Source: Desmodesmus armatus
Taxonomy: Eukaryota > Chlorophyta > Chlorophyceae > Sphaeropleales > Scenedesmaceae
DNA: 64,000 bases
Direction of reading: 5' to 3'
NCBI GenBank assembly: GCA_007449985.2
Contig: VIIQ02000158.1
Location: forward strand, 124,001 to 188,000
Shown one piece after another: positions 1 through 10,884 of this stretch. Within the stretch, counting starts at the first letter, position 1. The number at the start of each line of letters is the position of its first letter. The translations under genes and the position numbers were made by a program. The notes beneath the pieces are model-generated. The model saw only the letters and a list, made by a program, of their open reading frames with translations, had not been told where the DNA came from and made no database searches.

Positions 1-252
1 TTTTCCGCTTTTCTGTGGACTTGATGTGGTGAAACCAGACCACCTGCACACAGCCAGTCACCAACAGTCACAGCAGCAGCAAAATGGCTGGGTTAGCATC
101 AGGTCGCATCAGCCAAGCTGGTGTGGTGGGACCATGCATCAGTTAAAGAGTCCGCTTGCTGGCACAGCTGCAAGTTGAATGTGGCTAGTATCATACATGA
201 TGTTCAGCTACATCCCAGTGCATGCAGTACATTATGTAGAGCACCTACAGCC

Positions 253-1787
253 TCACACAAGCACAAGCAGGCCACGCACCACCTGGAGAACATCTCGGGG
301 ACAGTCCCTCTCATGGCCACTGGCTTGCTGAATTCCGACTGCTTGCATGGGTGCAGCGGCCCCCACAGGCACCTGCACTGCTGTCTGCTCATCAGCTGCT
401 CCTGCTGCTGTATTGCTGCCGCCCACGGCTTGCTGCATGGCAGGCTGTGTTAGTTGGCTGCAAGCAGACTCAGCCTCTGTTGCAGCATCCTACAGCACAA
501 CACACAGCAGGGCACAGCAGCAGACCGCGGCATGGGGCTTGAAGTAGCGAACTGCGCCAGGGCGAGCGTTGACAAACAAATCACATATTCGCGCCACCAC
601 GTAATGGGCCCTGTATGCGTGTCATGCAGTGCTTTCATGCTGTTGCTCATAGTACCACTGTAGCGTTCTCCATGAGTATACGGTGCAGGATATCTGCCAC
701 GGAATCCGGGTCGAGCGAAAACAAGCAGTGACAATTGCCACCTCAGTCAATAGCACTGCAGGTGACCTGAGATGCAAGAAACCACAACCACAATTGCCTG
801 TATGCGTTAACTACAGGTCTCAGTGGAGTAGCCTACCTGCAGTGCCCCCAGCACTAGCAGCAGGGCCTCACTGCCCAGGGCAACTTCTGCAGCATCCCGC
901 ACCACACTGCTCAGCTGCTCATGGAGGGACCTGCAGGAGCAGCGAGGCCAGGGTACAGACATGTGCCGGGTCCACCATGATACAATCTGACTGGTGCTGG
1001 TAAGGCAAGCGTCGGTCTACAGTGGGGGCATTGATGGTGCTGCCTGGTGATGGCAAGCACGTGAAAGCGGAGCCCAGTTGAACTGAGAGCGCTGCTGGTG
1101 GGTGTAACAAACCCTGGAATTGCATAAACCTTATGTGTGAGCACATGATGCATACATGCTGTCACAGGTTGGGTGCTGTGATGCCCCCCCCCCCCCCCGG
1201 AGCATTCTGCACCAGCAGGCGCACCTGCTGGCTGAGCACTCCACAGACAGCAGCGGTGGTTCGGCAGAGGGGTAGCCAGGCGGCAGCTGGAAGCGCAGAG
1301 CTACAGGCTGCCCTGATAGCAGCACACCGGGAAGCCTGCGGGACCGGCAAATGCAGGCAGGGCGCACGCGACAGCGCAGATGTTGTGCTGGAGACCCTTG
1401 CGATTGGAGGGTGGTGAAGGGGGGGTGGCGCAAGCAGACATGTTGTTGTTGGACGTCTTGGTATTTGCATGATCAGTGAATCTACTATGTTGCAGCTGAG
1501 GGCCAGCAGCTGACACTGCTCACCGTATTGTACCGCTCAAATTGGCATGAGTTGGAGCTGCTCCTGCTGCTCCAGCTGCCACAGCAGCAGTCCAGGCCTG
1601 CTGCTCTGCTGGAGCCATCACAAAGCAGCCCTCTTCCTCGGGATACATTGATTTTATGGCCTGCACGATGAATGGCAGGAGCAGTCGTTCACCTGTACCA
1701 ATTTTAATGATTGCTGCAGCTGGGAGCAGTTCAGCAAATCCTCTAGAGGCGTACCTCAATCTCGTCAAGTTGGCGCTCCAGGTCCAT
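253..1787 (-). CDS. RWD-domain protein, five exons
   Basis: Proposed exons (5' to 3'): 1787-1755, 1660-1524, 1335-1225, 930-837 and 489-253. All splice phases agree and give about 203 residues. The product starts MDLERQLDEIE, then AIKSMYPEEEG, followed by the RWD signature LRFQLPPGYPSAEPP, which contains the conserved YPxxxP turn. After it come a predicted helix (SLHEQLSSVVRDAAEVALG) and an Ala/Gln-rich tail. RWD domains resemble the ubiquitin-conjugating fold but lack its catalytic cysteine. They act as protein-binding modules in GCN2, IMPACT, RING ligases and RWDD proteins. No RING, kinase or other catalytic domain is visible, so the partner is unknown. The ATG at 1787 is the nearest start; the first exon codes only 11 residues, so further 5' exons are possible. 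The last exon could also splice at the GT after 'GTGCAG' near 348 instead of running to the stop at 253. Confidence 0.72.
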
Positions 1788-3493
1788 TAATTCACCAAAT
1801 GCCGGATATGTGTGACTTGTACGCGAGGTGCCGAGGCTATCAGTGCACAGAACAGAACACAGGAAGCAGCTGCATTTGATCTGCAGATCAAATGGATGCT
1901 GCGATAGCACGTCTACTGCTATCAAAGCGCACTCATGTAACCGCTGCTCACGCTCTACGGTGTCGTGCCATTTGGTGTGCAGTCAAACACATTGACCAGG
2001 AATGGTGACAGCTACCAAGGCCACACCTTTTGGGGGAAAGGATGGGTGGCGCTACCCGTATTGTGATGTATATTCCCGTTGATTGGGTGACACGCAAGGC
2101 GGTATGGGTACTACCATTATGATAAGCACCAGCTTGTCGTCAGCTCCCCCCCTCCTACCCCAACACAAGGTTGGGGAACCCAGTCGCTGCAGACGTTCAT
2201 GCTGACATGCAAGCGATGCACTGCTTGCCACAACAGCTAATAAAGCTGTGCGACAACACCCATGCTGTGTTGCCAACAACATCAGTGGCTGATGAAGGTA
2301 CCAAGCCCTGACGCAAACACCCTTGACCTATGACCATCTTGCAGCTGACTGCAAACCACCTGCTTAGCAGATGACACAAGTTACCACCTCGTTAATGTGA
2401 AGACAAACGGGCCTAAACGACTCGTGGGCGTTTGTACAACAGTATGTGTGCCAGTCTCTCAGGTCCAGTTCATGCCCTGTTAAACCATGCCAGCTCACCG
2501 GCCACTACAAAGCATCCATCATGCCAACCCTGCTGCCACACACAGACTGGGGCAGGTAAGAGCACTTGCAGCCTTGTGAACGCACACCTGCACATTTCTT
2601 CCACGAAACAGTCAGGGCCCAGCGCCTGCACTACACGAGTTGCACCACAGCAGGCTGCCATTCACACAGCAACTCTATGACCGACCAGCTAGCTGCTCAT
2701 GAACTGCTGGCACCTCGCCGCTGCCCAGCTCTGCCACAGCTTGACGCTGCAGGCACTGCCGCAACATGCGCCCTGTGCTGCAGCAAGCACACATGCCGGC
2801 CAGCTCACATGGAAGCCCCAAAGTAAGTGCTGCTCTGACAGCCTGAGGCTGTTACTGCTCCAGCACTGCTGCTGTGCTGTGCGGGTCTTCGAAGTTGCTA
2901 AGCTTCGGTGGTGCATGTTATCGCCACCCTTGCTGCTGATGCTGCCATGGGAGCTGTGCCTGACACTCAGTGCTGATGTGCTGCACAGTCAGGACCCCGC
3001 TCCCCGTCCATCGACAGGGCACAATACGGGCATGTGTCCCTGTGGCAGCATAGGCGGCAGGGGTATCAGGGAGCAGCGGGGCGAGGATTGATGAGTGGAG
3101 GGCTGGGGTTGGCACGCACACGAGCATGCGCATGTAGGCAATTGTGTGTGTTGCCACATAGCACAAGTACATACATGGAACATACAAGCACTTCCCTGCA
3201 CGAGCTGTTACGACAACAGCCTGTGTGGTATAACAAAGGGAGCGGGACATGCACAGTATCGTGGCTTACCAGCAGGCACGTGTTGACTGCTGCCGGATAA
3301 CACTTTTAGCTGAGCGCCTGGCCAGATTTGTAGACTAGCCAAGTTGTGTTTGCCTGCCTGCTACTGCACCAATGGTGCCGCAGCCACACCTGTATGCTAT
3401 TCGGCCGCTGGAGGGCCCTTGGTCCGACCCCAACTGTCCACTGATGACAGCACCAACCCCACTGCTGGACTGCTCAACAGGCTGTGATCACAA
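1788..3493. other. Gap without a recognised gene between the RWD and F-box/LRR genes
   Basis: This stretch would hold the promoter and 5' UTR of the RWD gene and the 3' UTR of the F-box/LRR gene, since both read leftward. Short open frames on both strands lack domain similarity and credible splice structure. I see no RNA gene or repeat here. Confidence 0.5.
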
Positions 3494-5359
3494 TCATGAT
3501 TGCGCCAGTGCTGCAGCTGCAAACTGTGCCAGCTCGGGGTCCCAGTGAGAGAGGTAGCGCTGCAGCAATTGGCGCCACACAGGCTCGTCATCCGTGGCCT
3601 GCAAAATGCCACAAACAGCGTCAACATGCAGCAGCATCAACAGCAGCTGGATTATACTGGTGTTGATTATACACGTGGCAGCACACAATACACAAAACCT
3701 GATCAAAGGGTTGAAACACAAATGCGGGGCACCATTCAGTTCACCAAGGTCTTGCTACTGGGCAGCTGCTCTTACAAAAGGTCACCACGACAACAGCAGT
3801 ATGCAACCCACCTTTGCTCGGAAGGACTCAGTCCTACCCTGTGGGCCCTGACCCAAGCTATGATAGTGCAGGCTGGTTAACTGCTGCAGCTGCGTCAGCT
3901 GCAGGAGCACCCGGTGGCTCCCTCTGCCACAGTTGTACGTCACCAGCTTCAGCTGCCGCAGCCCAGTCAACTGACCCAACAACATCAGGTCCTCTGTTGA
4001 ACAATGAGCAGGCTTTAGCAACAGGGTCTGCAGGCTGCTTAGCCCCTGCAGCGGGGCCAACAGGCCCCAGCGGTATGTTAAGCCCTGCATGTCAAGGTGC
4101 TGCAGCCGAGGGCAGCAGCTGACAAGCTGCGTGCCTTCAGGGGCTGAGGCAGGGGAATGCCCCAACCCAGGGTGTGTAACATCTGCGATGTTCAGTGTCT
4201 GCAGATGCGGCAGCTGCCTGCCGGCAGGGAACACGTGCTGCCACACGCCTGCTGGCAGCTTGCAGCCGCTGACGTCGAGGTGCTGCAGCTTGCTGCTGGC
4301 TGTCAGGGCCACGAAGGCTGCTGCTGCGGGTAAGGGCTTCGTGGGGTAGAGGTCATACGCTCGGTTGTTCAGTCTCAAGCACGTCAGGTGGTGCTGCTGC
4401 TGCAGCTGAGACAGCAGCAGCGCGCCCTTGTCCTGATCAAACAGTGTTTCAAACTGCAGGTCCAGGTGCTGCAGCAGTGTCCTGCCTGCTAGGACAGCTG
4501 CATCAAAAGATGCAGCATGCAGCCCATAGGTTTTTGAGAGCTGCAGGCGTGTGAGGGTCTGCACACCTGACAGCATGCTGGCAGTATAACTGCGTGCAAC
4601 TGCCGACAACCGCAGGTCGACTAGCCGCGTCAGAACGGACAGGTGCTGCATCTGCATGGCGACGTTCTCTGACATGGAGTTTGATTCCATGTCAGAAGAA
4701 CTTGAAGAGTATCCGCTGGAGTCACTGTCTTCTCCGGAACTGCCACTGGCAGTGCCAGCACGAGCCAGCCCGACTTCATGCAGCTCGAGGTATGTCAGCT
4801 GCTGCAGGCCTGGCAGTACATCTCCCAGCGCTAAGCGTAGAGTGCCCCCTAAGCTGCGTACAGAGCCCTTGCTGCGTACAATGCTGAGATGTTCAAGCCC
4901 AGGCAACCGGGCCAGCGCTGCTGCCAGGCCCGTACCATCATCAAGTAGGCAGCAGGTGTCATGCCGCAGCTGCTAGAGAGGAGGGGCAGCAGCAGCCCCC
5001 AGCACACCCTGGTAGCCAGCGCCAGACTGCAGCTGCGGGTGTACACCTTTCAACGCCAGGTTGGTGAGCTTGGAAAGGCTGCAGGGCAGCTGACGAAGTA
5101 CAACAAACGCGTTGACTCCCTCTACACCATCAAGGCTAATGCTGTCGATGTTGGGGCCATGATGGGAGAGGTACCCGTCCACAAGGCTGTCCAACTTTTG
5201 CTGATCCACATGTACTACTGTGATACTATTCAGCGTAATCACTGCTGCCTGGTGCAGTCTGCTGTGGGCCCGTGCTGCGCTGCACACGCTGCGGGGGTCG
5301 TCAGCACAGCAGCGCAGCACTGCCACTAGGCAGGAGTCTGGCAGCTGCAACAGGGACAT
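3494..5359 (-). CDS. F-box / leucine-rich-repeat protein
   Basis: Three exons: 5359-5045, 4972-3812 and 3598-3494, all joined in phase 0, giving 525 residues. The N-terminus (MSLLQLPDSCLVAVLRCCADD...) is an F-box, the Skp1-binding motif of SCF ubiquitin ligases, starting almost at residue 1. It is followed by about 14 irregular LRRs, for example LTYLELHEVGL, LQHLDVSGCKL and LQHLDMQGLTY. A Ser/Asp/Glu-rich insert (SSGEDSDSSGYSSSSSDME) interrupts the early repeats. The short third exon ends in a Trp/Leu-rich tail (EPVWRQLLQRYLSHWDPELAQ). The expected role is a substrate receptor in the cytosol or nucleus; the substrate is unknown. The ATG at 5359 is the first in-frame ATG before the F-box. An in-frame TAG at 4973-4975 is removed by a proposed 72-nt intron (5044-4973) whose 3' end is pyrimidine-rich. 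If that intron is not real, the gene is interrupted. Confidence 0.8.
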
Positions 5360-5737
5360 CACTGACTGTCGCAGATTCGATGTAGAGCTTACAGAGGCAT
5401 GTTGAGGCACGATCAAATGATGGGGAGTGTCTGATTGATCGACAAGTGAGTACCGATCCAGCTGATCAAGTGACAGTCCGACCGATTACAAATGTGCAAA
5501 ACTGACGTCATATCGGAGCAGAAACACCAGGGCTGTACAGAACTGCACGTTTCAATTTAAATATCAACCAAAATGCAGTTGACCCACCAGCTGGAGATAG
5601 AACAAACAGACACCAACCGGAATCCAGCTGTGCTCACACCAGCAGTCAAAATGCAGACCTTGGCAACAGAACAAACAACCACAACCACCAAAGCAGCAAC
5701 ATCATCAGTTTGCTGCTGCACCCTCAGCTGCCCTGCC
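5360..5737. other. Intergenic stretch with possible polyadenylation signal
   Basis: These 378 bases separate the F-box gene start from the J-domain gene stop. On the minus strand a TGTAA element lies at 5490-5486, about 250 nt past the J-domain stop codon, where a chlorophyte polyadenylation signal could sit. The remainder should be the promoter and 5' UTR of the F-box gene. No gene seen. Confidence 0.4.
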
Positions 5738-8700
5738 TCAGCGCTGCTTGCCGCCTTTCTTCCTGCCGCGTGACACTGCGCTGTTGCCGTTGGCAGAGCC
5801 ACGCTGCTGCTTCTGCTCGCCCGCACTGCCGCTGTGAGTGTCCAGGTATTGGTCATAGATGCTACGCTGGGTGGGGTCACTCAGGGTCTCAAAGGCCTGA
5901 GGCAATACACACATGACAGCTCAGTGGATGAGTGATGGTGATGTAACATCCACCAGGTGGCCTGACAGATGCACACCACCAGAGGGCTCACACTGCATGT
6001 GCCTCAGAGGGACAAGTCGATCAAAACAGTCTGGGTTGTTGAAGAGGCACGCCATCCAAAAGCCGAACAGACGCACGCCATCCAAAAAGAACCACCGGAA
6101 CTGCATGATGGCCAGGACTGATGAGCAGCAGCAGCTGAAGCAAGCGCTGCTCGACCCCCAAACTACACTCAAAGCTGCGTGGTTCCGAGTCAGCACAGTG
6201 TCAGGCTGGCAGTACCACACAGACATGCCCGAACATGAGACATACAGGGCTGCATACACCCTCGTAACACCCCCAATCCTCTTTGACAGGTATGTCCTCA
6301 CCTTGTTGACTCTGCTGGCTGCCAGGTTTGCTCCAGGGTGCTGGCCTCCCACCTGCAGCAACACAAAGTGGCAAGTGAATCCACAAAAAATGAGCTGATG
6401 CGTCATGTAACCCCATGAGGGTGGAATGTATTGACTGGTACAACTCCTGTGTCCATTCACCAAGGTCCACCACACACCGGAGGGAGCTTGCTGCGAGAGC
6501 TCATCCGTGTATTGCAGTCTGAGCTTGCAATGCTGCAAGCACTCTGGCCCTTGGAGCAACTTTAGTGGCAGACCGGCTGACTACTGCTCGGTCGCTTTGA
6601 GCCCAAAGTCTGGCAGGGGTGCACGTCGCCAAGAAGCCTTGCTGCTTTCAAGAACCCCCTCACAAGGGTCTTGAGCGCAGGTGTGATGCTCTTTGCACAC
6701 ACGCTACATCCACCACCCACGCACCACATTAATGGCCTGCCTGCATGACCACCAGCCCAGCCGCACATGCTGCGCACACCCAATCCAAGCTGATGCACAC
6801 CCAATCCAAGCTGACGCACAGCCAAGCCTACCTTGTCAGGGTGCACTGCCAGCACTAGCTGCCTCCTCTTGGTCTTGAGGGACTCAGCAGACACATCAGC
6901 ACGGCTGCTGTAGCCCATCACCTGCCAGAAGCAGCAGAGCAAAACAGAAGCACAAGGACAAGCTGAGCATTGCAAGGCCTTGATACAGGATGATACATCG
7001 TAACCTGCATGCAGCATGCCCTCATGCCGATTGAACACACAGTACAACCAGCAAGGCCATGAAGGGAACTTTGACTAGTTCTGCGCTGCAAATTATAACA
7101 ATGCACCACATTGTCCATGGTTGGTTGATTTAATCCTCACAAACCCCCACACAAGAGATCCCTGCCCAACTCAACCTGGCCGCCCAACGTACCTGGTAGT
7201 AGTTGGCTGCCTGCAGGACGGTTCTCACAGTTGCCACCTGGCACCCCACAGGCACAGGCAGGGACATGAACCCCATCGGGAACTCATGCTCGGCAAACGA
7301 GCCGTCATCGGAGTCACTCTCACTCTCGCTGCCTGCATCTTGCCAGCTTGGCCCCTTGCCCTTGCCGCTTGCACCCTTGCCGCTTGCACCCTTGCTTGCG
7401 CCCTTGCTTGTGCTGCTGCGCCAGCTCCACGACCGCCAGCCGGCCTGCTTCCGCCGCTGCCAGAACTGCGCAGGGTCCCTGCCTGCGCGCACCTCCTTGC
7501 TCCACACATGCAGCGCAAGGAACACCAGCACTGCCCAGGCGATCAGCACGCAGTCAAACCACCAGGAGTGAGGGAGTGTCTTGAGAGCTCTTTGGGAGTC
7601 TGAGGCAGCGTAGTAGGTCGCTTGGCATGAGGGAGAAATCGCATCGAAGTGATCCCAAAAGTCTCCTCCACATGTCCACGTGTCTCCCAAGCAATCCTTA
7701 AGCAAAGCCTCCTTGGCAGAATTGGAGAGCAAAGGGTACACCACAAACATGGCCCCATACACCAGCCACGGCCACGCTGTCTCCTCCCACCACTGGGAAA
7801 GCAAGGCCTGGTCCACTGGGAAAGCAGTGTGAACGATGACACGGCATTGACTACAGCATCAGCCGTGCCCTCTAAGAAGCTCAGTGGGCCTGATGACAGC
7901 AGTACGAGGACGAATGCCAGTGCAGCCTGAAGGATGAGCACCAACAGCGCCACTGGTGTTGCCAGCGCAGCGATGATGATTGCCAGCGCGTTTAGACTGA
8001 CGTCCACAAAGCGCAGCACAATCAATCGAAAGTCCAAAAACACAGGAACATCCCAGAGACGCAGCAGAAGGCCAGCACCATGTCCAATGCCAGCAGTAAA
8101 TGTCGACCAGGTGTCGGTGCGTGTGAGCCACCTCACGGCTTGTGCCGGCAGCACAGCTACAGACACGGCTTGCCATGGGGGTGGATTGCGCCACCAAGCA
8201 GAGACAGTCCAGCCACCCTTGGTGCGCTGCGCTGAGAACGTTTTGCGCCAGAGGTGCAGCAGAAGCCGCACTGTCAGTGACAGCACGAGCGAGACCGCAC
8301 CAAAGCGACCGCCGGCTGTCAGAAGGATCTGCGTGACGAGAGAAAGCACAGCAGCAAAGCATGAGCTGGGTGCAGGATCTGCAGGTCATGCTGCTTGAGC
8401 AGGGCGTGCAGGAGAAGGTGCATCAGTAGGCGGCTGTTGGTGTGCCTGTTTTGAGTGCATGCACAGTGTCGTGGCACATGAGTGCGGGCAAAGGCCAGGA
8501 CAGCTGCACAGACATGCTGACGATTGACTGGGTGGAGCATCGGAGCTAGGCATAGAGAAATGCCTGAGCCCAGACAAGACAGGCTTCCACTGCCAGTGGC
8601 AGTGGACAACAGACAGTCAATGCATGCATTGCCGCTTACTTGCAGTGGGTAGATTGCGGACGTGCATGCTCCCACATGCCCGCCAAAGCAAGCCAGTGAG

Positions 8701-10510
8701 GAGGTACCTGCGACGAGAAGCTGTGCAGACACCAGCCATACCAGAAACAGACAAGAAGCAGCAGCAGCAGTTCCAACCGTCACAGGCTACTATACGCCAA
8801 TGCTGCTTGTGTTGGTATTTGCAGTATGCACTCCTGAGTGTCGTTGCTTTCTCGCTCTGCAGCGCGCCAAACTCACAAAGCTGGCTCGCCTGGTGTGTAC
8901 TCAAAAACCAATGACTGCTAGTTCTTGCTGTACTGCTGCATTACTGTAGACATTGTCGCATGCACAGCCACATACACACAGCGGTCAACCAAGCATCAGC
9001 CAGACTTGCAACTGCGAACGCTCGTACCTGCAGTGTGTATTGAGGCTTCCACACTCCCAACCTCCACACCCAGCCCACCAGCGTGTGCTGACCATACTCC
9101 ACAGCAAACGTCCACAGCACAGCACCCCACACCGCAGCACCACTGGTGGCTGCAAGGCACAGCTTGATGACAGCAGGTAGCAGCGCCTCTCTGTGCTGAA
9201 GGTAGCCGATCTGCTTCACAAGCCAGGCAGCAGCTCGCTCCTGTGTATCCCCACCCACCCGCCGCAGGCGTGCAGCAACGTTGAGGGGTACAACCCAGGC
9301 CTGCAGCAAGGCAGCAGGTGGCAGGAAGTGTCAGCAGGTGTGCAGAGTCAGGACCCTGGACGGTGGCTATATACCGCAGACATGTCTTGACACAATTGTG
9401 ACACACAATCGCTACGGATGCCGGTGGCAACAGGCGGTGATGCTCCTGCACGCTGCATCGCGGTGAAAATCTGACTCAAACTTTGCGAAGATGCATGCGG
9501 CAGTAGGGCATGAAGTTGCACAGAAAGTCCAAGCCCTGATCAGCCCATGCACACCCTGCAATGCATCCTGCGGGCAATCGTTTAGTGGCCAGCCTGCACA
9601 TGCTGCTGCTGGCAGCACCATGCGGTGCCAGATATGCTAACGTAGCACCATTCACACACGATGCCTTCTGTTGAGAGAGGGGGTACAGCAAGAGCATCCA
9701 TTCACCGCCTGGGCGGTACTGTCCGCAATTGTGGGCCTCACCTGGCGCCATATGACCAGCAGCACCAGTGGCAGCAGGGCCAAGGCTGTTGACACACGCT
9801 GCGCCACACCGCAGCACATGCGCAGGGTCATGCTGTATGGCGCGCAGCACATGCGCAGGGCCCTGTTGCGGGGCACACGCTGCAGCCAGGATGAGGCACC
9901 TGTACACATGCGATGCAAAGCACACATCAGGCACCTCCTTGCACCGCACCTCAGTGATCACCATCCCCATCACAAATTGGGCCAGCAGGTGTCATCTGCA
10001 AGGTGCAACACAACTGACCCTATACTGTATCATGGCTCAACTCAAGTCTGTGTGCTAACCAAATATGCCAAAGTATGTGTCAGCACAGAAAGGATCACCC
10101 CACCCACCTGCGCAGCCGCCTGCCACAGCAGCAGCCATCCGCGTCACCCAGAAGCACACAAAGCACAGCAGGGCGCACCACCAGCCGACAGCGTTGCTCT
10201 CGTGCTCCCCGGCCGCGTATGCGCACAGCAGGCCTGGCACATCATGCCGCATATGCATCTGCCAGCAGGGGCGCTGCTGCTTCTTGCTGGAGGCCTTGCC
10301 TGGTGGCTTGGTGCCGCTGGTGCCGCTGGTGCTGCAGTTGGTGGCAGATGCTGCTGCTGCAGCTTTCTGCCTGAGTGAGTTGACCTCCTTGGCCAGCAGG
10401 TGGATGCCCTGCAGTGCATCATGATAGAGGACGCATGCAGACTGGGGCCGGCTCCTGTGCCTGATAGGATCAAACAAGGTACGCGCAATTGGCGTTGATT
10501 GGCGATGCAT
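5738..10510 (-). CDS. Polytopic membrane protein with C-terminal J (DnaJ) domain
   Basis: Proposed exons: 10510-10108, 9995-9742, one from 9567, 9300-9028, 8786-8708, 8315-7193, 6921-6832, 6352-6302 and 5896-5738. The first exon holds MHRQSTPIARTLFD and a hydrophobic helix (GWWCALLCFVCFWVTRM). Later exons hold several more membrane helices, for example VSTALALLPLVLLVIW, ASCLFLVWLVSAQLLVA, LALLVLILQ-type segments near 7930 and DCVLIAWAVLVFLALHVW. An acidic, Ser-rich linker follows, then the J domain, which spans three introns: NYYQVMGYS, the hallmark HPDK, and AFETLSDPTQRSIYDQYLD. The tail is basic (GRKKGGKQR). The J domain stimulates Hsp70 ATPase; placed after membrane helices it suggests a DNAJC14-like co-chaperone anchored in the ER or another membrane. 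The HPDK motif is intact. Exon joins at 9.5-10.0 kb are unresolved in phase, and a 23-bp duplication near 7790-7826 breaks the frame. Confidence 0.7.
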
Positions 10511-10884
10511 GTGTGCGTCATGTAGACTAAATATGGGTGTGGGAACTAGTAGAGGGGTGAAAATCCTGATGTAGGGAGGGTCGTAGGGTGTGGTGGTGGT
10601 GGGGGGGGCAATGTGTATTACATTACCAAAGCGGTGTAGGCCGTAGTCCCAGCCTGGCTGTGGACAGGCACTACAAGGCTGGCAACGCCACGGCAGGTCG
10701 ACAAGCGTGAAAAAGATAGCAACACATAACAGCAGACCATTTTGCCGCTCAAACAAAACGAAACTCGCTTCGTTTCGTTTCGTTTCAGCGGCAACAATGG
10801 TCAGCACTTATGTGTTGCTATCTTTTTCAGACCATGACATGCACTATTTGCGGCCTACAGCCACACGGCCATAGAATTTTGGCC
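10511..10884. other. Spacer between PIH-like and J-domain genes, with hairpin
   Basis: Both neighbours read leftward. The spacer holds the long inverted repeat described separately at 10708-10829. A TGTAA on the minus strand (10622-10618) could be the polyadenylation signal of the PIH-like gene; if so, the hairpin lies in that gene's 3' UTR. A run of GGT/G repeats lies at about 10590-10608. Confidence 0.45.
10708..10829. repeat. 122-bp long inverted repeat (foldback hairpin)
   Basis: The left arm begins TGAAAAAGATAGCAACACAT and the right arm is its reverse complement, ending at 10829. The outer 22 bases pair perfectly. After a short mismatched stretch the pairing continues (GCTGACCATTTTGCCGCT against its partner) into a loop made of GTTTC/GAAAC repeats. 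There is no convincing target-site duplication, so this may be a miRNA-like precursor or a foldback MITE. Confidence 0.8.

Noticed and set aside
4973..4975. TAG read as glutamine (alternative genetic code)
   Set aside because: All other genes end at standard stops and none needs TAG or TAA as sense. An intron explains this single case.
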